Assembly (NCBI GenBank): GCA_015680685.1
Contig: MNCI01011084.1
Coordinates: 465,718 to 510,096, forward strand
Source: Gnetum montanum
Taxonomy: Eukaryota > Streptophyta > Gnetopsida > Gnetales > Gnetaceae
Length of the DNA stretch: 44,379 nt
Reading direction: 5' to 3'
Shown here: positions 10,379-19,609 of the stretch, piece by piece
How positions within the stretch are numbered: the first letter of the stretch is position 1
Layout of the letters: every line of letters starts with the position of its first letter
Notes under the pieces: model-generated
Databases searched by the model: none
The model's input: the letters and a program-made list of their open reading frames with translations, nothing else
What the model was told of the DNA's origin: nothing
Position numbers and translations under genes: made by a program

Positions 10379-10846
10379 TGATGAAGCATTGGTTGGCTGT
10401 GTTGACGTAGCTGTGTCAAGGAAAATGCCTTAACATAGATGCCTTAATGCATGTCATTGCATCTATTTGAATAAATTGTTAATTTTTGTCATCTATGATG
10501 TTGAATATTTAATATCAGAGCCCTCATATTAGATACCTAATATAAGGGGCTAAGATGCAATGTTGGATATTTGATATCGTAGGATGTGTGTTAGCTTATA
10601 AATATAGCACTTGGGTGCATGGTTTAGGAGTAATTCTTTTGCCAACAAAATAACTGAACTCTTGCATTTTTATTCTATAATCTTAGAGAATAGTCAACGA
10701 GTGCCTACAGTGTGGATTTGAGTTAGTTGTACAACATCTTATTCAAGTGGCAATGTACTTGAACACATTCCATGAACAGTAATAAGATTGATATTGATTC
10801 TTGTTCATTGCAGCACTTTGAATTAGATTAGATTTACTTTCTATGC
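10379..10846 (+). repeat. Element 2 3' LTR, left part
   Basis: It aligns with 4361-4850 of the 5' LTR, including U3 motifs and TATA box, and stops at the LINE poly-A end. The last 15 bases (10832-10846) are the LINE target duplication. Confidence 0.88.
10832..10846 (+). repeat. LINE target-site duplication, left copy
   Basis: ATTTACTTTCTATGC here against ATTTACTTTTCATGT at 17432-17446: 12 of 15 match, all three differences being C/T changes. The uninterrupted 5' LTR has ATTTACTTTTCATGT at this place. Confidence 0.8.
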
Positions 10847-10848
10847 AA

Positions 10849-11191
10849 TTTTTTTTTGAGAGAATGTTCGGGATTGTATTACTGAAAGTACGGTACACGA
10901 GTATACAAGTACAAGTGGGGGGTCCAGGGGGGCCCACCCCGAAGGGGGGGGGGGCCCCGGGAACCTGCAAAAGATCAAACTCGGAGGGCACCGAGCAGAG
11001 CCACCGAACCACAGACACATACAGACCTCAAAACCCCAAAGACCCCCACAAAATAAAAAGGGGGGGGGGGGGGGGGGGCGCACCCCCAAAAGGGGGGAGG
11101 CGCACCCCAACACAAAAGAGAAATGGGGAGAAGGGGGGGGGCCGCAACCCCAACAAAGGGAGGGGCTGCAGCGGGGGGGCGAAGGCGGGGG
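10849..11191 (-). other. LINE 3' untranslated region and A tail
   Basis: From the ORF2 stop codon (11192-11194) to the A tail the sequence is dominated by C/G homopolymers on the printed strand (for example a run of 18 G around 11061-11078), which makes the exact length doubtful. The last ~60 bases are ordinary sequence ending in nine A on the minus strand. Confidence 0.7.
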
Positions 11192-11240
11192 CTAGGGATG
11201 GGTTGGCAGCTGGCGACAGGCGCACCGAGGCCGCTCCAGC

Positions 11241-11446
11241 TCATGAAGAAAGTCTAGGGTGCCACGATGCTCCTCGGTGTCCACGAAGTTAGCGGCCTGC
11301 TGGAAGCCCTGCATAAGAGCCTCGCGCCTGCTTCGGTCCACCGGGGAGTCCCCCGCATCAGGGTGGAATCTAGCGGACGTGCGCTGGATGTGTCGTCTGA
11401 GCTCCCCCCAGGAGCTCTCACAGCTAATGCCTAAAATGCTATACGG
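11241..11446 (-). other. J-domain (DnaJ-like) at the C-terminus of LINE ORF2
   Basis: The minus strand reads PYSILGISCESSWGELRRHI, then QRTSARFHPDAGD, then helix-III-like REALMQGFQQAANFV and a terminal RGTLDFLHELERP. This follows the J-domain plan: Y..LG(I/V)... start, basic helix II, HPD triad (codons at 11365-11357), helix III and a final short helix. The HPD triad is what stimulates Hsp70 ATPase in known J-proteins. The segment is open without stops for about 98 codons (11488 to 11192), then ends at TAG. Expected function, by family, is recruitment of Hsp70; that this happens for a LINE particle is inference. Confidence 0.8.
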
Positions 11447-11459
11447 GCAGCGCCCCCTG

Positions 11460-11816
11460 CTGAGCCACTGGCGGGCGCTTTGCTGATGTGCCTGGTCGAG
11501 TTGCCGTTGCCATTGCTCTTCTTCCTCCTGCAGGCGTTCCTACTCCTCTCGGGCCGCCGCCTCCTGAGCCTGATGGGCTGCCTCCTCCTGACGCAGCTCC
11601 TCCCTGATTCGGGCCCGGAGCTCATCCGTGAGCTGGGCTCGCAGGGTCTCCATCATGAGCGCATGTTGCCTATTCAACTGTTGTGCCTATTCCTGAAGCT
11701 GGGCTTCGTGGTTGGCATGCCATTGGGCCAGGGTCTCGGTCCACCGAGTCTTCGAAGTCTGTCACTCGGCCTCCCGAGCCGCGGTGACCGCCTGTTGAAG
11801 CTGCACCTCCCAATTC
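11460..11816 (-). other. Coiled-coil segment of LINE ORF2
   Basis: About 118 codons rich in Gln, Glu, Arg, Ala and Leu (for example LTDELRARIREELRQEE) with almost no Gly or Pro, as in a long coiled coil. Three in-frame stops (TGA 11762-11764, TAG 11687-11689, TAG 11540-11542) each fit a single C-to-T or G-to-A change from CGA, TGG or CAG. It is in the same frame as the J-domain, but offset from the gag-like domain; the offset falls at a run of 13 C (11817-11829). Confidence 0.75.
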
Positions 11817-12058
11817 GGGGGGGGGGGGGACGCTGGGAGGGTCAGGCGAGGGGGCAGGATTGCGGCGGGAGCGACGTCCCCAGGTAAGGTTGAAAGCGGC
11901 TCGCCGCCGTTGAGTGGGCAGTGTGGAGGACGTGGGGGAAGCAGGGGGTATCAACAAGACGACCCCCAGCAGGGGCAGAGGATGGGCCCGGCTCCCCCTA
12001 CCCCCTGCCCCCCGCCACAAAGCTAAAATAAGCCCCGAGTGGCGACTGCGCCGCTGAA

Positions 12059-12524
12059 GGCGGAGGGTCTTGAGGAAGAAATGCGGCATGTTGACCGGGG
12101 TGCCATCCTTCAAGCACCTCAGGAAAGTAAAATGCAGCCCCTGGAGTTTGGAGACATTTCCCGACTGGACAAAAAAGCGTTCCACCAAGGCGGCGGCGTG
12201 GGCCCAGAGGTGTGGGAGGGAGGTCCGAGGAGCCTGAAGACTCTGCGTTCTCGGGGAAGACCCCTCAAAAAAGGTCGCAGAGTTATGGAGGCCGCGGGAG
12301 GTTGGCAGGATGACTTCCCCAGTGGCCGGGACCCCTAGGTAGTTGGCCAGGGCGGCCTCCGTCAGGCGAATTTCTCGACCCTGGAAGTAGGTCTGATCGC
12401 CATGCCAGTTAGTAAAGAAGGAGTTGTCCGGAAGGTTAGGGTCCTCGACCAGCCTCTGCAGCAGGGCGGCCCATCCACATTGACAAACCATCCGCCACAA
12501 CTCCTCGTCGGCCTGGTAGGCGAC
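12059..12524 (-). other. Gag-like 'putative plant transposon protein' domain in LINE ORF2
   Basis: Part of an undisturbed 359-codon frame (12749-11670). The stretch ELWRMVCQCGWAALLQRLVE leads to FFTNWHGDQTYFQGREIRLT, AALANYLGVPATGE and, after about 60 residues, LVERFFVQSGNVSKLQGLHF and LKDGTPVNMPHFFLKTL. This order (G.+.....I...L..P..G, then a helical part with ..L..L..G..INM...) resembles the domain known in plant retroelement proteins as putative plant transposon protein (Pfam Transposase_32, from memory). It is followed by a Pro/Ser-rich linker. Similarity is by eye only. Confidence 0.55.
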
Positions 12525-15500
12525 GCAGTCAGGCTCGTACGTTGGCGTCTTCCCCATAGCATCTGCAATCTCATGCCATGCTCTGCAGGTCCACTGGATG
12601 AGTTGCTGGGGGGTGGGGGTAGCCGCCTGAGTAAATACCGTGCGGTTCTGCGCCTTCCAAGCATGCCACAGCAATAACGCCGACCAGGATTCGCCATCAA
12701 AATGCTGCCGGGGGGGGGGGGGGGGGAGGCCCTTCTGCATGCGCGCCAAGTGGCGAGCATGCAGGGGTAGTCATAGATGAAGTGGTTGAGGGTCTCGGGG
12801 CCAAGACCACAGCGCGGACACATGGGGTCCTACAGGATGTTGCGCTGCTGCAGAAACACACGCACGGGGAGCGCGGCAGAACTAAGCATCCAGAGAAAGA
12901 TTTTGACTTTCTTGGGGAGTCGCCCGTGCCAGACCACCAACCAACCATCCTCAGGGGAAATTTATGGGTCAAGATGTCACGCGGCTCGAGGGGGATACAG
13001 TTCAAACTCAACATCCGCCGCACGTGCCGGTAGATTGACAACCAAGGCCTCGAGCCATGCGAAACAGACAGCCAGAGCATGTATTTCCGGTGAATGATAC
13101 GGGTCCATTGACTACACTCCCCTCAAGCACGAGTGAGCCAGTTGACCAGCCATTGTTGCCCCATCGCACACTCATCCTCGAAAGTAGTGATCCCCAGCCC
13201 CCCGCCGTACGAGGACGGGCCACGCGATGCCAATTGACAAGATGGAGTTTGCTCCCCCCTTTGCCCCCTCGCCACAGGAAGCAGCGGATCCTAGCGTTGA
13301 TCTAGTGGATGATGGCCACGGGGGGCTCGATGACCGTCGCCACAAAGCGCGTGGTGGTAGCAAGGATCCTAGTGGCCACGAGGAGATGGCCCTTACGCGT
13401 CAAAAAATGGTTTGCCCAGTGATTGATGTGGTGCTCGAGCTTGGCCAGGAGGGGGGTCCAAGTATGGTTTCGCCCCCACTGGAACAACGGGATCCCCAGG
13501 TAGGTATCGGTGTTCTTCCCAGGTTGAACATTCAGAATTTGTGTAACGCGGTTCTGCACCTGCGGGTCCATGTTGATGAAGTGCGCCACTGACTTGGTGC
13601 AGTTGATTTCTAAACCTAACTCGGCGGCCAATCTGGTCAGAGCCAGGTTGATACAGCAGGCCTGCGGGATCACCGCCCGACTAAGAAGCATGGTATCATC
13701 AGCATAGTGTTCAACCCGGCAAGCCACCCCCACAATGTCCAGGCCCTCCACCCCTGAGGTGCTGCAGTAGGATTGCATGAGGTCCATGGCAATGATGAAA
13801 AGTAAGGGGGACAGGGGGTCGCCTTGCCTTAGACCTTGACTAGGGGAGAAAAAGCCCCACAGCCGCCCCCCACGTCAAAAGAGAACCCGGCGGAGGACTG
13901 GATATGCAAACATAATTGGATAAATCCAAGGTCAAAGCCCTTCCTATGCATGATGTCATGCAGGGCGTCCCAGCTAAGCGTGTCATAGGCCTTCGCGATG
14001 TCTAGCTTGAGACAAAGACCAGGAAACCCTGTGGTGCGGAGGGAGTGAAGGACCTCTTGCATAAGAAGGACCTGATCTTGGAGGGTCCTACCATGGATGA
14101 AGCCCGTCTGATTACGCCCAACCAACCTAGGCAAGAGGGGGCCCAGTCGGTTGACCAGGAGTTTGGAAAAGATGCGGATGAGGACATTGCACACACCAAT
14201 GGGACGAAAGTGCTCTGGGCAGTGTGCATTCAAATGTTTGGGGATGCAGATGATGCGCGAGCAGTTGAGTTCGCACCGTACTTGCCGTTTGGCCAGCATG
14301 ACATTGAAGGCATCCAGAAGATTGGGGCCCATAATATCCAAGAAAGCTTTGAAGAACTCCAGGGACCAGCCGTCCAGACCAGGCGCTTTACCTCCCGGCA
14401 TGTTGTTGATGGTGTTGGTCAACTTGGTCTCAGAGAAGGAAGCCAGAAGACGTTGAGTGTCCGCCGTAGTGAGCACCTTCGCCATAGGGACAGAGATGGG
14501 CTGGGTGTGGCGCTTAGTCCAAATGCACCCCCAGTGGCCCGAGAGCTCACAAGCGATCCCCTGCGGATCATCAACCACCACCCCTGCCTGGGTACGGATG
14601 CTACGGATGTGGGTTTCGCCACGGGTCTTCGCCATGGCGAAGAAGAATTTCATATGTCGGTCCCCCTCGCGGAGCCATCTAATCAGGGATCGCTACCACC
14701 AATAGATCTCCTCTTCGTGGTTGAGACTCTGGAGTTGACGAAGGAGGTGCATCTCCTCCGTGTAGGTCCTCCCCATTCTCTTGTTGCACCTGGATGCATC
14801 CGAGCCACGCCCGAGCCAACTTGTGGCCAGCCCGAAACGAAAACTTCTCCCCCACCAGGAGGGATCGGATGGCCCACTTGAGCCGAAGGAGAGCTTTTTT
14901 GAGGAAGGTCCGAGGGTCCATCTGCCCCGGCTGGTAGTCCGTCCAGATGTCCTCCACCAGTGGGCGAAGCCATGGCTTGGAAAGCCATGAGGGCTCGAAC
15001 CAAAAAGGGCGGGGGGCCCGGGGCGAAGGCGGGCCAATGGACACCACTAGCGAGCGGTGGTCAGAAGCAGCCCTCTCCTACCTGGCCACGGTGATGGCGG
15101 TGCCAAGGAGGAGAGCAGAGCCAATCCAGACTCGATCAATGCAGGTGAGAACCTGGTGCATCCCTTTCCGCCGGTTACTCCAGGTGAAGTGGCAGTTCGC
15201 AATGGGCAAATCAACCAGAGACGTTCTTGCAAGGAACTCCATGAAATCAGGCGCGCCTGGAGGGGGGGGGGGGCGGTCCCCTCAGATTTCTCCTAGGGGT
15301 ACAAACGCTGGTTGAAGTCACTGACAACCACCTAGGTGCCATGGTCCGGCACCAGCGAGGCCACCCGAGTCAACTCCTGGAGCCGTAGCTCCTAAGCCTG
15401 CGCCCTATAGAAGTTGGTCTGCCAAAAACCATAGGCGGGGATGTGGACCGTGATGGTCCATGGGGAGGCATCCACCAGAGTGGTGGCAGGGCATGCCAGA

Positions 15501-16097
15501 ATGGCCAGGCCGTTGGCCTGACCCTGGCTGGGGTGCAAGTACGTGGTCCAGTTCGTCGACTGGAGGTGACCGGATTCCGCAGCCTGCAACTTGGTTTCCT
15601 GGAGGCAAACCACATCACAATTCTCCTCTCTAACAATACGGCACAAGGTATTTCGTTTATAGGGGGTACCCTACCCCCAACAATTCCAATTGAAAATCTT
15701 CATGCGCAACTAGAGGTGTGGCGCTGGTAGACCTCCCGTAAGGTCTGCTGTTGACCCAAGTCGATGTGTCGTTGGGCTTGTCGACTTCAGGATTGGGACT
15801 CGGTCGGGCGGCCTGGGTGCCCCTCCCCCTCATGGACCACCAGGGTGCAGCCTGTTTCAGCTGGGGACTATAGTGCGTTGCGCTGCCTGGTCTGGGTACT
15901 CCTCCGAACAACGTTGACCCACTCCCCCAGTAGGGAGAGCAGTGGTTCCGGTTCGGGTGGTTGTGGTTGGTGGATGGGGGCTGGTGATTGGGAGCGATGG
16001 GGTGTCTTGACGGGGGATTCGTGGATGGTAGTGGGTGAGAGGGAATGTGGGGGAGTAGCAGGAGGACGTGAGGGGGGGCGGGAGTGACAGGTGGAGA

Positions 16098-16243
16098 NNN
16101 NNNNNNNNNNNNNNNNNNNNNNNNNNNNNNNNNNNNNNNNNNNNNNNNNNNNNNNNNNNNNNNNNNNNNNNNNNNNNNNNNNNNNNNNNNNNNNNNNNNN
16201 NNNNNNNNNNNNNNNNNNNNNNNNNNNNNNNNNNNNNNNNNNN
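16098..16243. other. Assembly gap (146 N)
   Basis: Unresolved bases within LINE ORF1. The true length may differ. Confidence 0.99.
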
Positions 16244-16307
16244 TGACCCAGTTGCCCTCCTCGAAAAGCTGGCGGGCAGGGTTAGTTGAGCGGGGTTTGT
16301 GAAAACG

Positions 16308-16349
16308 ACACTCGACCTCGCGATGGCCCGGCTTACCACAGCATCCGCA
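16308..16349 (-). other. CCHC zinc knuckle of LINE ORF1
   Basis: Minus-strand CGCCGKPGHREVEC fits CX2CX4HX4C exactly. It is placed after the DUF4283-like domain as in other plant L1 ORF1 proteins. Confidence 0.85.
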
Positions 16350-17431
16350 CCCGCCCGGCTGGTCCGTGCGGAGGGCCGTGCTGTGCAGTGACTGGTCCCA
16401 AACATCGATGTTTTCATAGGTAATTTGGAGGGATTCCTCCCCTCCTGGGAGCTCCAAGAAGACCTCCCAGACAAGGTCGGCCGTGGACAGGTTTCGTCAG
16501 ACACAAAAACGGGCAAAGCCCGATCGGTCCAGAGACCGTGTGACCCTGTCGAAAGCTATGAACTCGCCGAAATGTCCCGCCACCTCCCACAGGAACTCAA
16601 GGCTCCATAACTCCCACGGGATATCGGCCACCCGGATCCAAACTGGGGCACGGGTAAACAGATCGGGTTCTCTGTGGGCGCCGGGGCGCCAGGGGGTCAA
16701 TGCGAGACCTCAGGCCCCATAGAACCAAGGCCCGCTGAGAAGAACGGAGTTGCGGGCCTGCACGGAGGGGAGAACGAAGAGGAGCAGGTCCTCCGAGAGG
16801 CTCCGAATGGTAACGCCCTCTAGCTTCCATTGCTCTGTGACCCAGCATCGAATCAAGTCCAGCCGGGGGTGGCTCCCCCGGGAGATGAAACGGCCGATGA
16901 GGCTCCGTTCCGTGGTTCGCATGCCATCGGTAGGGGGGTTACGGATGCGAAGGTGCAGGGTGTTGTTGGAACGGGAATGGGCCTCGATGGCCCCGCCAGG
17001 AGTTGCGGCTGCCCCGGTTGCCGCGGCCACGATGCCAGCCGTCCCAGGAAGCCCGGCGGCCGTAGCGGTGGCGGCCGCGATGTTAGCCGTCCCAGGAAGC
17101 TCAGCGGCCACCGCAGGGGTCGCCATTGCGAGGGGCGCGGTCCCGGAGGTACCAGCCGCCATAGCCGCGACGGTGGCTGTAGCATGGGTTGCGGCAGTAG
17201 TCGCCGCAGCTGCTGCTGCTGGAGTCACTGCTACGATTGCTAGAGTCGCTGCTGCTGCTGCTGTAGTCGTTGTTGTGTGGGTCATGGCCATAGTCGCTGC
17301 TGCGGCGGTCGGAGTCGCCGCTGCCGCAGTTGGGGTCGCTGCTGCTGTTGCCGCTGGTGGGGTCGCCGCTGCCATTTGCTCATCCATTCTTTTTGCTGCC
17401 ACTGCTGGGGTCGCTGCTGGAGCCGCTGCCA

Positions 17432-17894
17432 ATTTACTTTTCATGTACTTAGTTAATATTTATGTTTCTATGCATACTAATGAATTGGCAGAATGAGCAT
17501 GACCAGTTTCAAGCATATGCATATATTCACTTGGTAACCCTAGACACATTATTGTTTGGTTTGCCTAGTATGGCAAGCTAGGAATAGACACTCGTTGCCC
17601 ATAGGCTAGTTTAGACTTTGCTTTCCATTGTTAATCATTTTCAATAATTAATTTTTTTATTATCGTATGCCAAAACAACATAAGGCCAAAACAACATCAA
17701 GAATCATATGCCTCACTTTGGACTAAACCATACGTGACAAAGTTACCATTAGTCCAAGTGGAAAGATAGTGAACTACGATCAAGGCATAGTAGTCTAGAT
17801 GCCACAACTAGTCCCATCCACTAAATTTGACCAAATCATGTGTGAATGCTTGTGATTTGTATGGTTGGATGTATGGGGTACCCACCACTCATCA
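17432..17894 (+). repeat. Element 2 3' LTR, right part
   Basis: It continues the LTR after the LINE, aligned with 4836-5320, and ends CCACTCATCA. The first 15 bases are the right copy of the LINE target duplication. Confidence 0.88.
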
Positions 17895-18519
17895 GTTAGC
17901 ATATTATCTTGATGTTTGGGGTAGCACTTTTGAGTCTATTTTGTTACAATAGTATATGTGTTGGAGTGTTTATTTGTAGAACTATCTTTTATGATTATGA
18001 TAGATTTGAGTGTTGCTAATATACTTATGTTCTCTATTTGTATGATTTGGTACCCACTTGGCAATTTATATATGATTTGATGATGAAAATTTATCTATGA
18101 TAATATTTGCCTCAATACATATTGTCAAATTAGAACTTTATTACTCCATATTGCTAATCAGACTTGAATCCATAACTTAGAGTTAACAAATCATAAGTCC
18201 TATTACTAGACTAATTAACAATGAGGTGCTAGCCTAGTGGTAAGACTCTTGATTTAAAAGCTCTAAGTTATAAGTTTAATTTTGGTTGGTGATGGTGTGT
18301 TATAAAATTTTAATTAAATGATATATGTTGGGATGTATCTATATTATAATTATTTTAGAGTTTTAATACCTCCTTATTACTAGACTAACACTTTATTGTT
18401 ATATGGATAGAAATGAATCACAATAATATATTAACTATTGGTAAATTTAAAAATGATATGTTGTTAACACAAAAATAAGGAACAAATACGGTTATTATAT
18501 TTAAATATTTTATAATTAT
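17895..18519. other. Flank between Elements 2 and 3
   Basis: AT-rich, no genes. It contains the SINE at 18215-18374. If the dynein gene is intact this is part of its intron 2. Confidence 0.5.
18201..18388 (+). mobile_element. tRNA-derived SINE (body 18215-18374) with target duplications
   Basis: The body is 160 bp, flanked by the identical 14-bp repeat TATTACTAGACTAA (18201-18214 and 18375-18388). It begins with a tRNA-like head: box A TAGCCTAGTGG (18230-18240) and, 32 bp on, a box B AGTTTAATTTT (18273-18283) that matches GGTTCGANTCC after C-to-T/G-to-A decay. The 3' end is T-rich rather than A-rich, reminiscent of Au-type plant SINEs. Pol III transcription and LINE-supplied RT would be expected from the class. 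Not a working tRNA gene: no cloverleaf. Confidence 0.8.
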
Positions 18520-19520
18520 TGATGAGGGTTGGAGTAGCCTAACACCCAAGCATATGAGATAGAGTGTTCATACGTAGCCCGATCAAATTCTATGGGTGAG
18601 GCAATGTGATTATGCTAGTAATTGGTTAAAGTTCAAGATTTTTGTCTTCCCACATGGAGCTAGTATAATCTATGCATATGGTTTAGTTCTTAGTGAGGTG
18701 TATGATATATTAATGTTTGTTGGTTAGAGCTTCTAGTAAACATAAGGTAAATAAAAGTGGTTTCTAAGTCTAAGTAAACAAAAAATGAATCTCATCTATC
18801 CTAGGTGATGAACATTCATTTCTAACTCTTCGTACATGTCTTGGACTTATGTAATCATTACTGGGATTACCAAGTATCTCACCACTAGGTGAACTAGGTG
18901 ATAATACTATTGGATTATCAAACAATCAGATTTACTCTTAGAATTAGTCATATCCATTTCACTTAACAATAGTAAAAGTAAAGTTCATGGAAAAGTAAAT
19001 AGTAACTAAGAAAATAGTAATTAGTAGGCTAAGTGAAAATAGTAAACATTATTCTAGGTAAATAGTAAAGAAACTAAGTGGATGCTACAATGGTGAAAAG
19101 TAATCTTGATTTTTATTTCCATTCACACTTGTGTTCAAGTATAATATGCTTGAATAAAGACTTCATACAATCACTCAACAACACATTGTAGGCATACATT
19201 CTATCACTAAGCTATGAAAATAAACTGCAAGAGTTTTGCTAAGGTGGAATGAAAATTTTTGTTTGGATTGTATGCCTAAGTGTTGTATTTATAGGCCTAC
19301 ATGTGTTCATGATATCGGATATTTAACATCATAGCTTGTGCCCCAATATCATGACTTTGATATTGGATGCCTGATATCATAGCCATGTAAAAACTTGATT
19401 TATCATATCCTCATGATTGACTAAAAATTTTTCCTCTATTTAAAATAAAATGAGGATGGAGTTCCTTACAAAATTGGGAGGTAGATTTACATGACACTAA
19501 CTACTATTTACATGACTCTT
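18520..19520 (-). repeat. Element 3 3' LTR (inner boundary approximate)
   Basis: The outer end is TGATGAG at 18520 on the printed strand, i.e. CTCATCA on the element's strand. It matches 26877-27676 up to the TATA box (19286-19295, TATTTATAGG on the printed strand) and continues into a U3 with GATATCGGATAT and TGATATCATAG motifs (19310-19390). The U3 start is not seen clearly; 19520 is estimated from Element 2 spacing. Confidence 0.75.
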
Positions 19521-19609
19521 CAATGCTGCAACGGTGTTTACAAAATGACACAAGATATTACATTATAGCTTTAACAAAAAATAAAATAAAATTTGATGAA
19601 GCTTGATGT

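Larger units (their letters stand above)
11192..15703 (-). pseudogene. LINE ORF2: endonuclease, RT, zf-RVT, gag-like domain, coiled coil, J-domain
   Basis: The start ATG at 15701-15703 opens MKIFNWNCWG, the usual start of plant L1 ORF2. The APE endonuclease follows: QETKL near 15595, SDFNQ near 15335, FTWSNRR near 15170 and SDHRSL near 15060. RT spans about 14550-13300: PGGKAPGLDGW, FRPIGVCN, QTGFIHGR, KLDIAKAYD (catalytic Asp about 14000), SQGLRQGDPLSP and YADDT (about 13700), then YLGIPL. The zf-RVT cluster CPRCGL...HFIYDYPC is at 12760-12820, followed by LLLWHAWKAQN (12640-12700), where plant L1 ORF2 normally ends. The frame then continues to 11192 through three further segments listed separately. 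About 1,500 codons in all, against roughly 1,300 usual. Frame breaks lie at about 15280, 13850, 12720 and 11820, the last three at or near homopolymers. This copy is dead as printed. Confidence 0.88.
10847..17431 (-). mobile_element. L1-type LINE with an extended ORF2 (gag-like domain, coiled coil, J-domain)
   Basis: A GC-rich insertion of about 6.6 kb (including a 146-base gap) in AT-rich surroundings. On the minus strand it carries ORF1 with DUF4283-like RNA-binding sequence and a CCHC knuckle, then ORF2 with APE endonuclease, reverse transcriptase and zf-RVT, then a long unusual C-terminal extension, a 3' untranslated part and a 9-base A tail (T run at 10849-10857). Target duplications of 15 bp flank it. 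No LTRs are present. Several frameshifts coincide with long G/C homopolymers, and stops are mostly TAG/TGA. The 5' end meets the target site at an Ala-rich coding stretch without a clear 5' UTR, so the copy is probably 5'-truncated. Confidence 0.92.
15704..17431 (-). pseudogene. LINE ORF1: Ala-rich leader, DUF4283-like domain, CCHC knuckle
   Basis: From 17431 to about 16960 the frame encodes a low-complexity Ala/Thr/Pro stretch built on GCN/ACN codons. Then comes LIGRFISRGSHPRLDLIRCW, LLLFVLPSVQARNSVLLSGP and, after a frame change near 16720, APVWIRVADIPWELWSLEF and FDRVTRSLDRSGFARFCV: the DUF4283 RNA-binding pattern of plant LINE ORF1 and gag-like proteins. A CX2CX4HX4C knuckle follows at 16308-16349 (CGCCGKPGHREVEC). 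A sequencing gap at 16098-16243 interrupts the Pro/Ser/His-rich tail. The ATG at 17442-17444 lies in the target duplication, not in the LINE. ORF1 protein coats the LINE RNA. Confidence 0.8.
4361..17894 (+). mobile_element. Element 2: non-autonomous Ty3/gypsy-type LTR retrotransposon, interrupted by a LINE
   Basis: Two LTRs begin TGATRAAGCATYSGTTGG and end CTCATCA. The 5' LTR is 4361-5320; the 3' LTR starts at 10379, is split by the LINE (10847-17431) and ends at 17894. The flanking pentamers are CTTAG (4356-4360) and GTTAG (17895-17899), a 5-bp target duplication with one change. A tRNA-Asp-like primer site follows the 5' LTR and a polypurine tract precedes the 3' LTR. Inside are a decayed gag and one open 233-codon frame, but no retropepsin, RT, RNase H or integrase. 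It therefore looks like a gag-only derivative that would need enzymes from relatives. LTR divergence is substantial and the element is old. Confidence 0.88.

Noticed and set aside
14045-14881. 278-codon plus-strand frame
   Set aside because: It lies opposite the RT-coding strand, which carries FRPIG, KLDIAKAYD and other motifs. The plus frame has no family features.
16750-17496. 248-codon plus-strand frame, Ala/Val-rich
   Set aside because: It is the complement of the Ala-rich GCN-codon tract of LINE ORF1. GC-rich repeats stay open in several frames.
18221-18300. Possible tRNA gene
   Set aside because: Box A and box B are present but no acceptor stem or cloverleaf forms, and target duplications mark it as a SINE.
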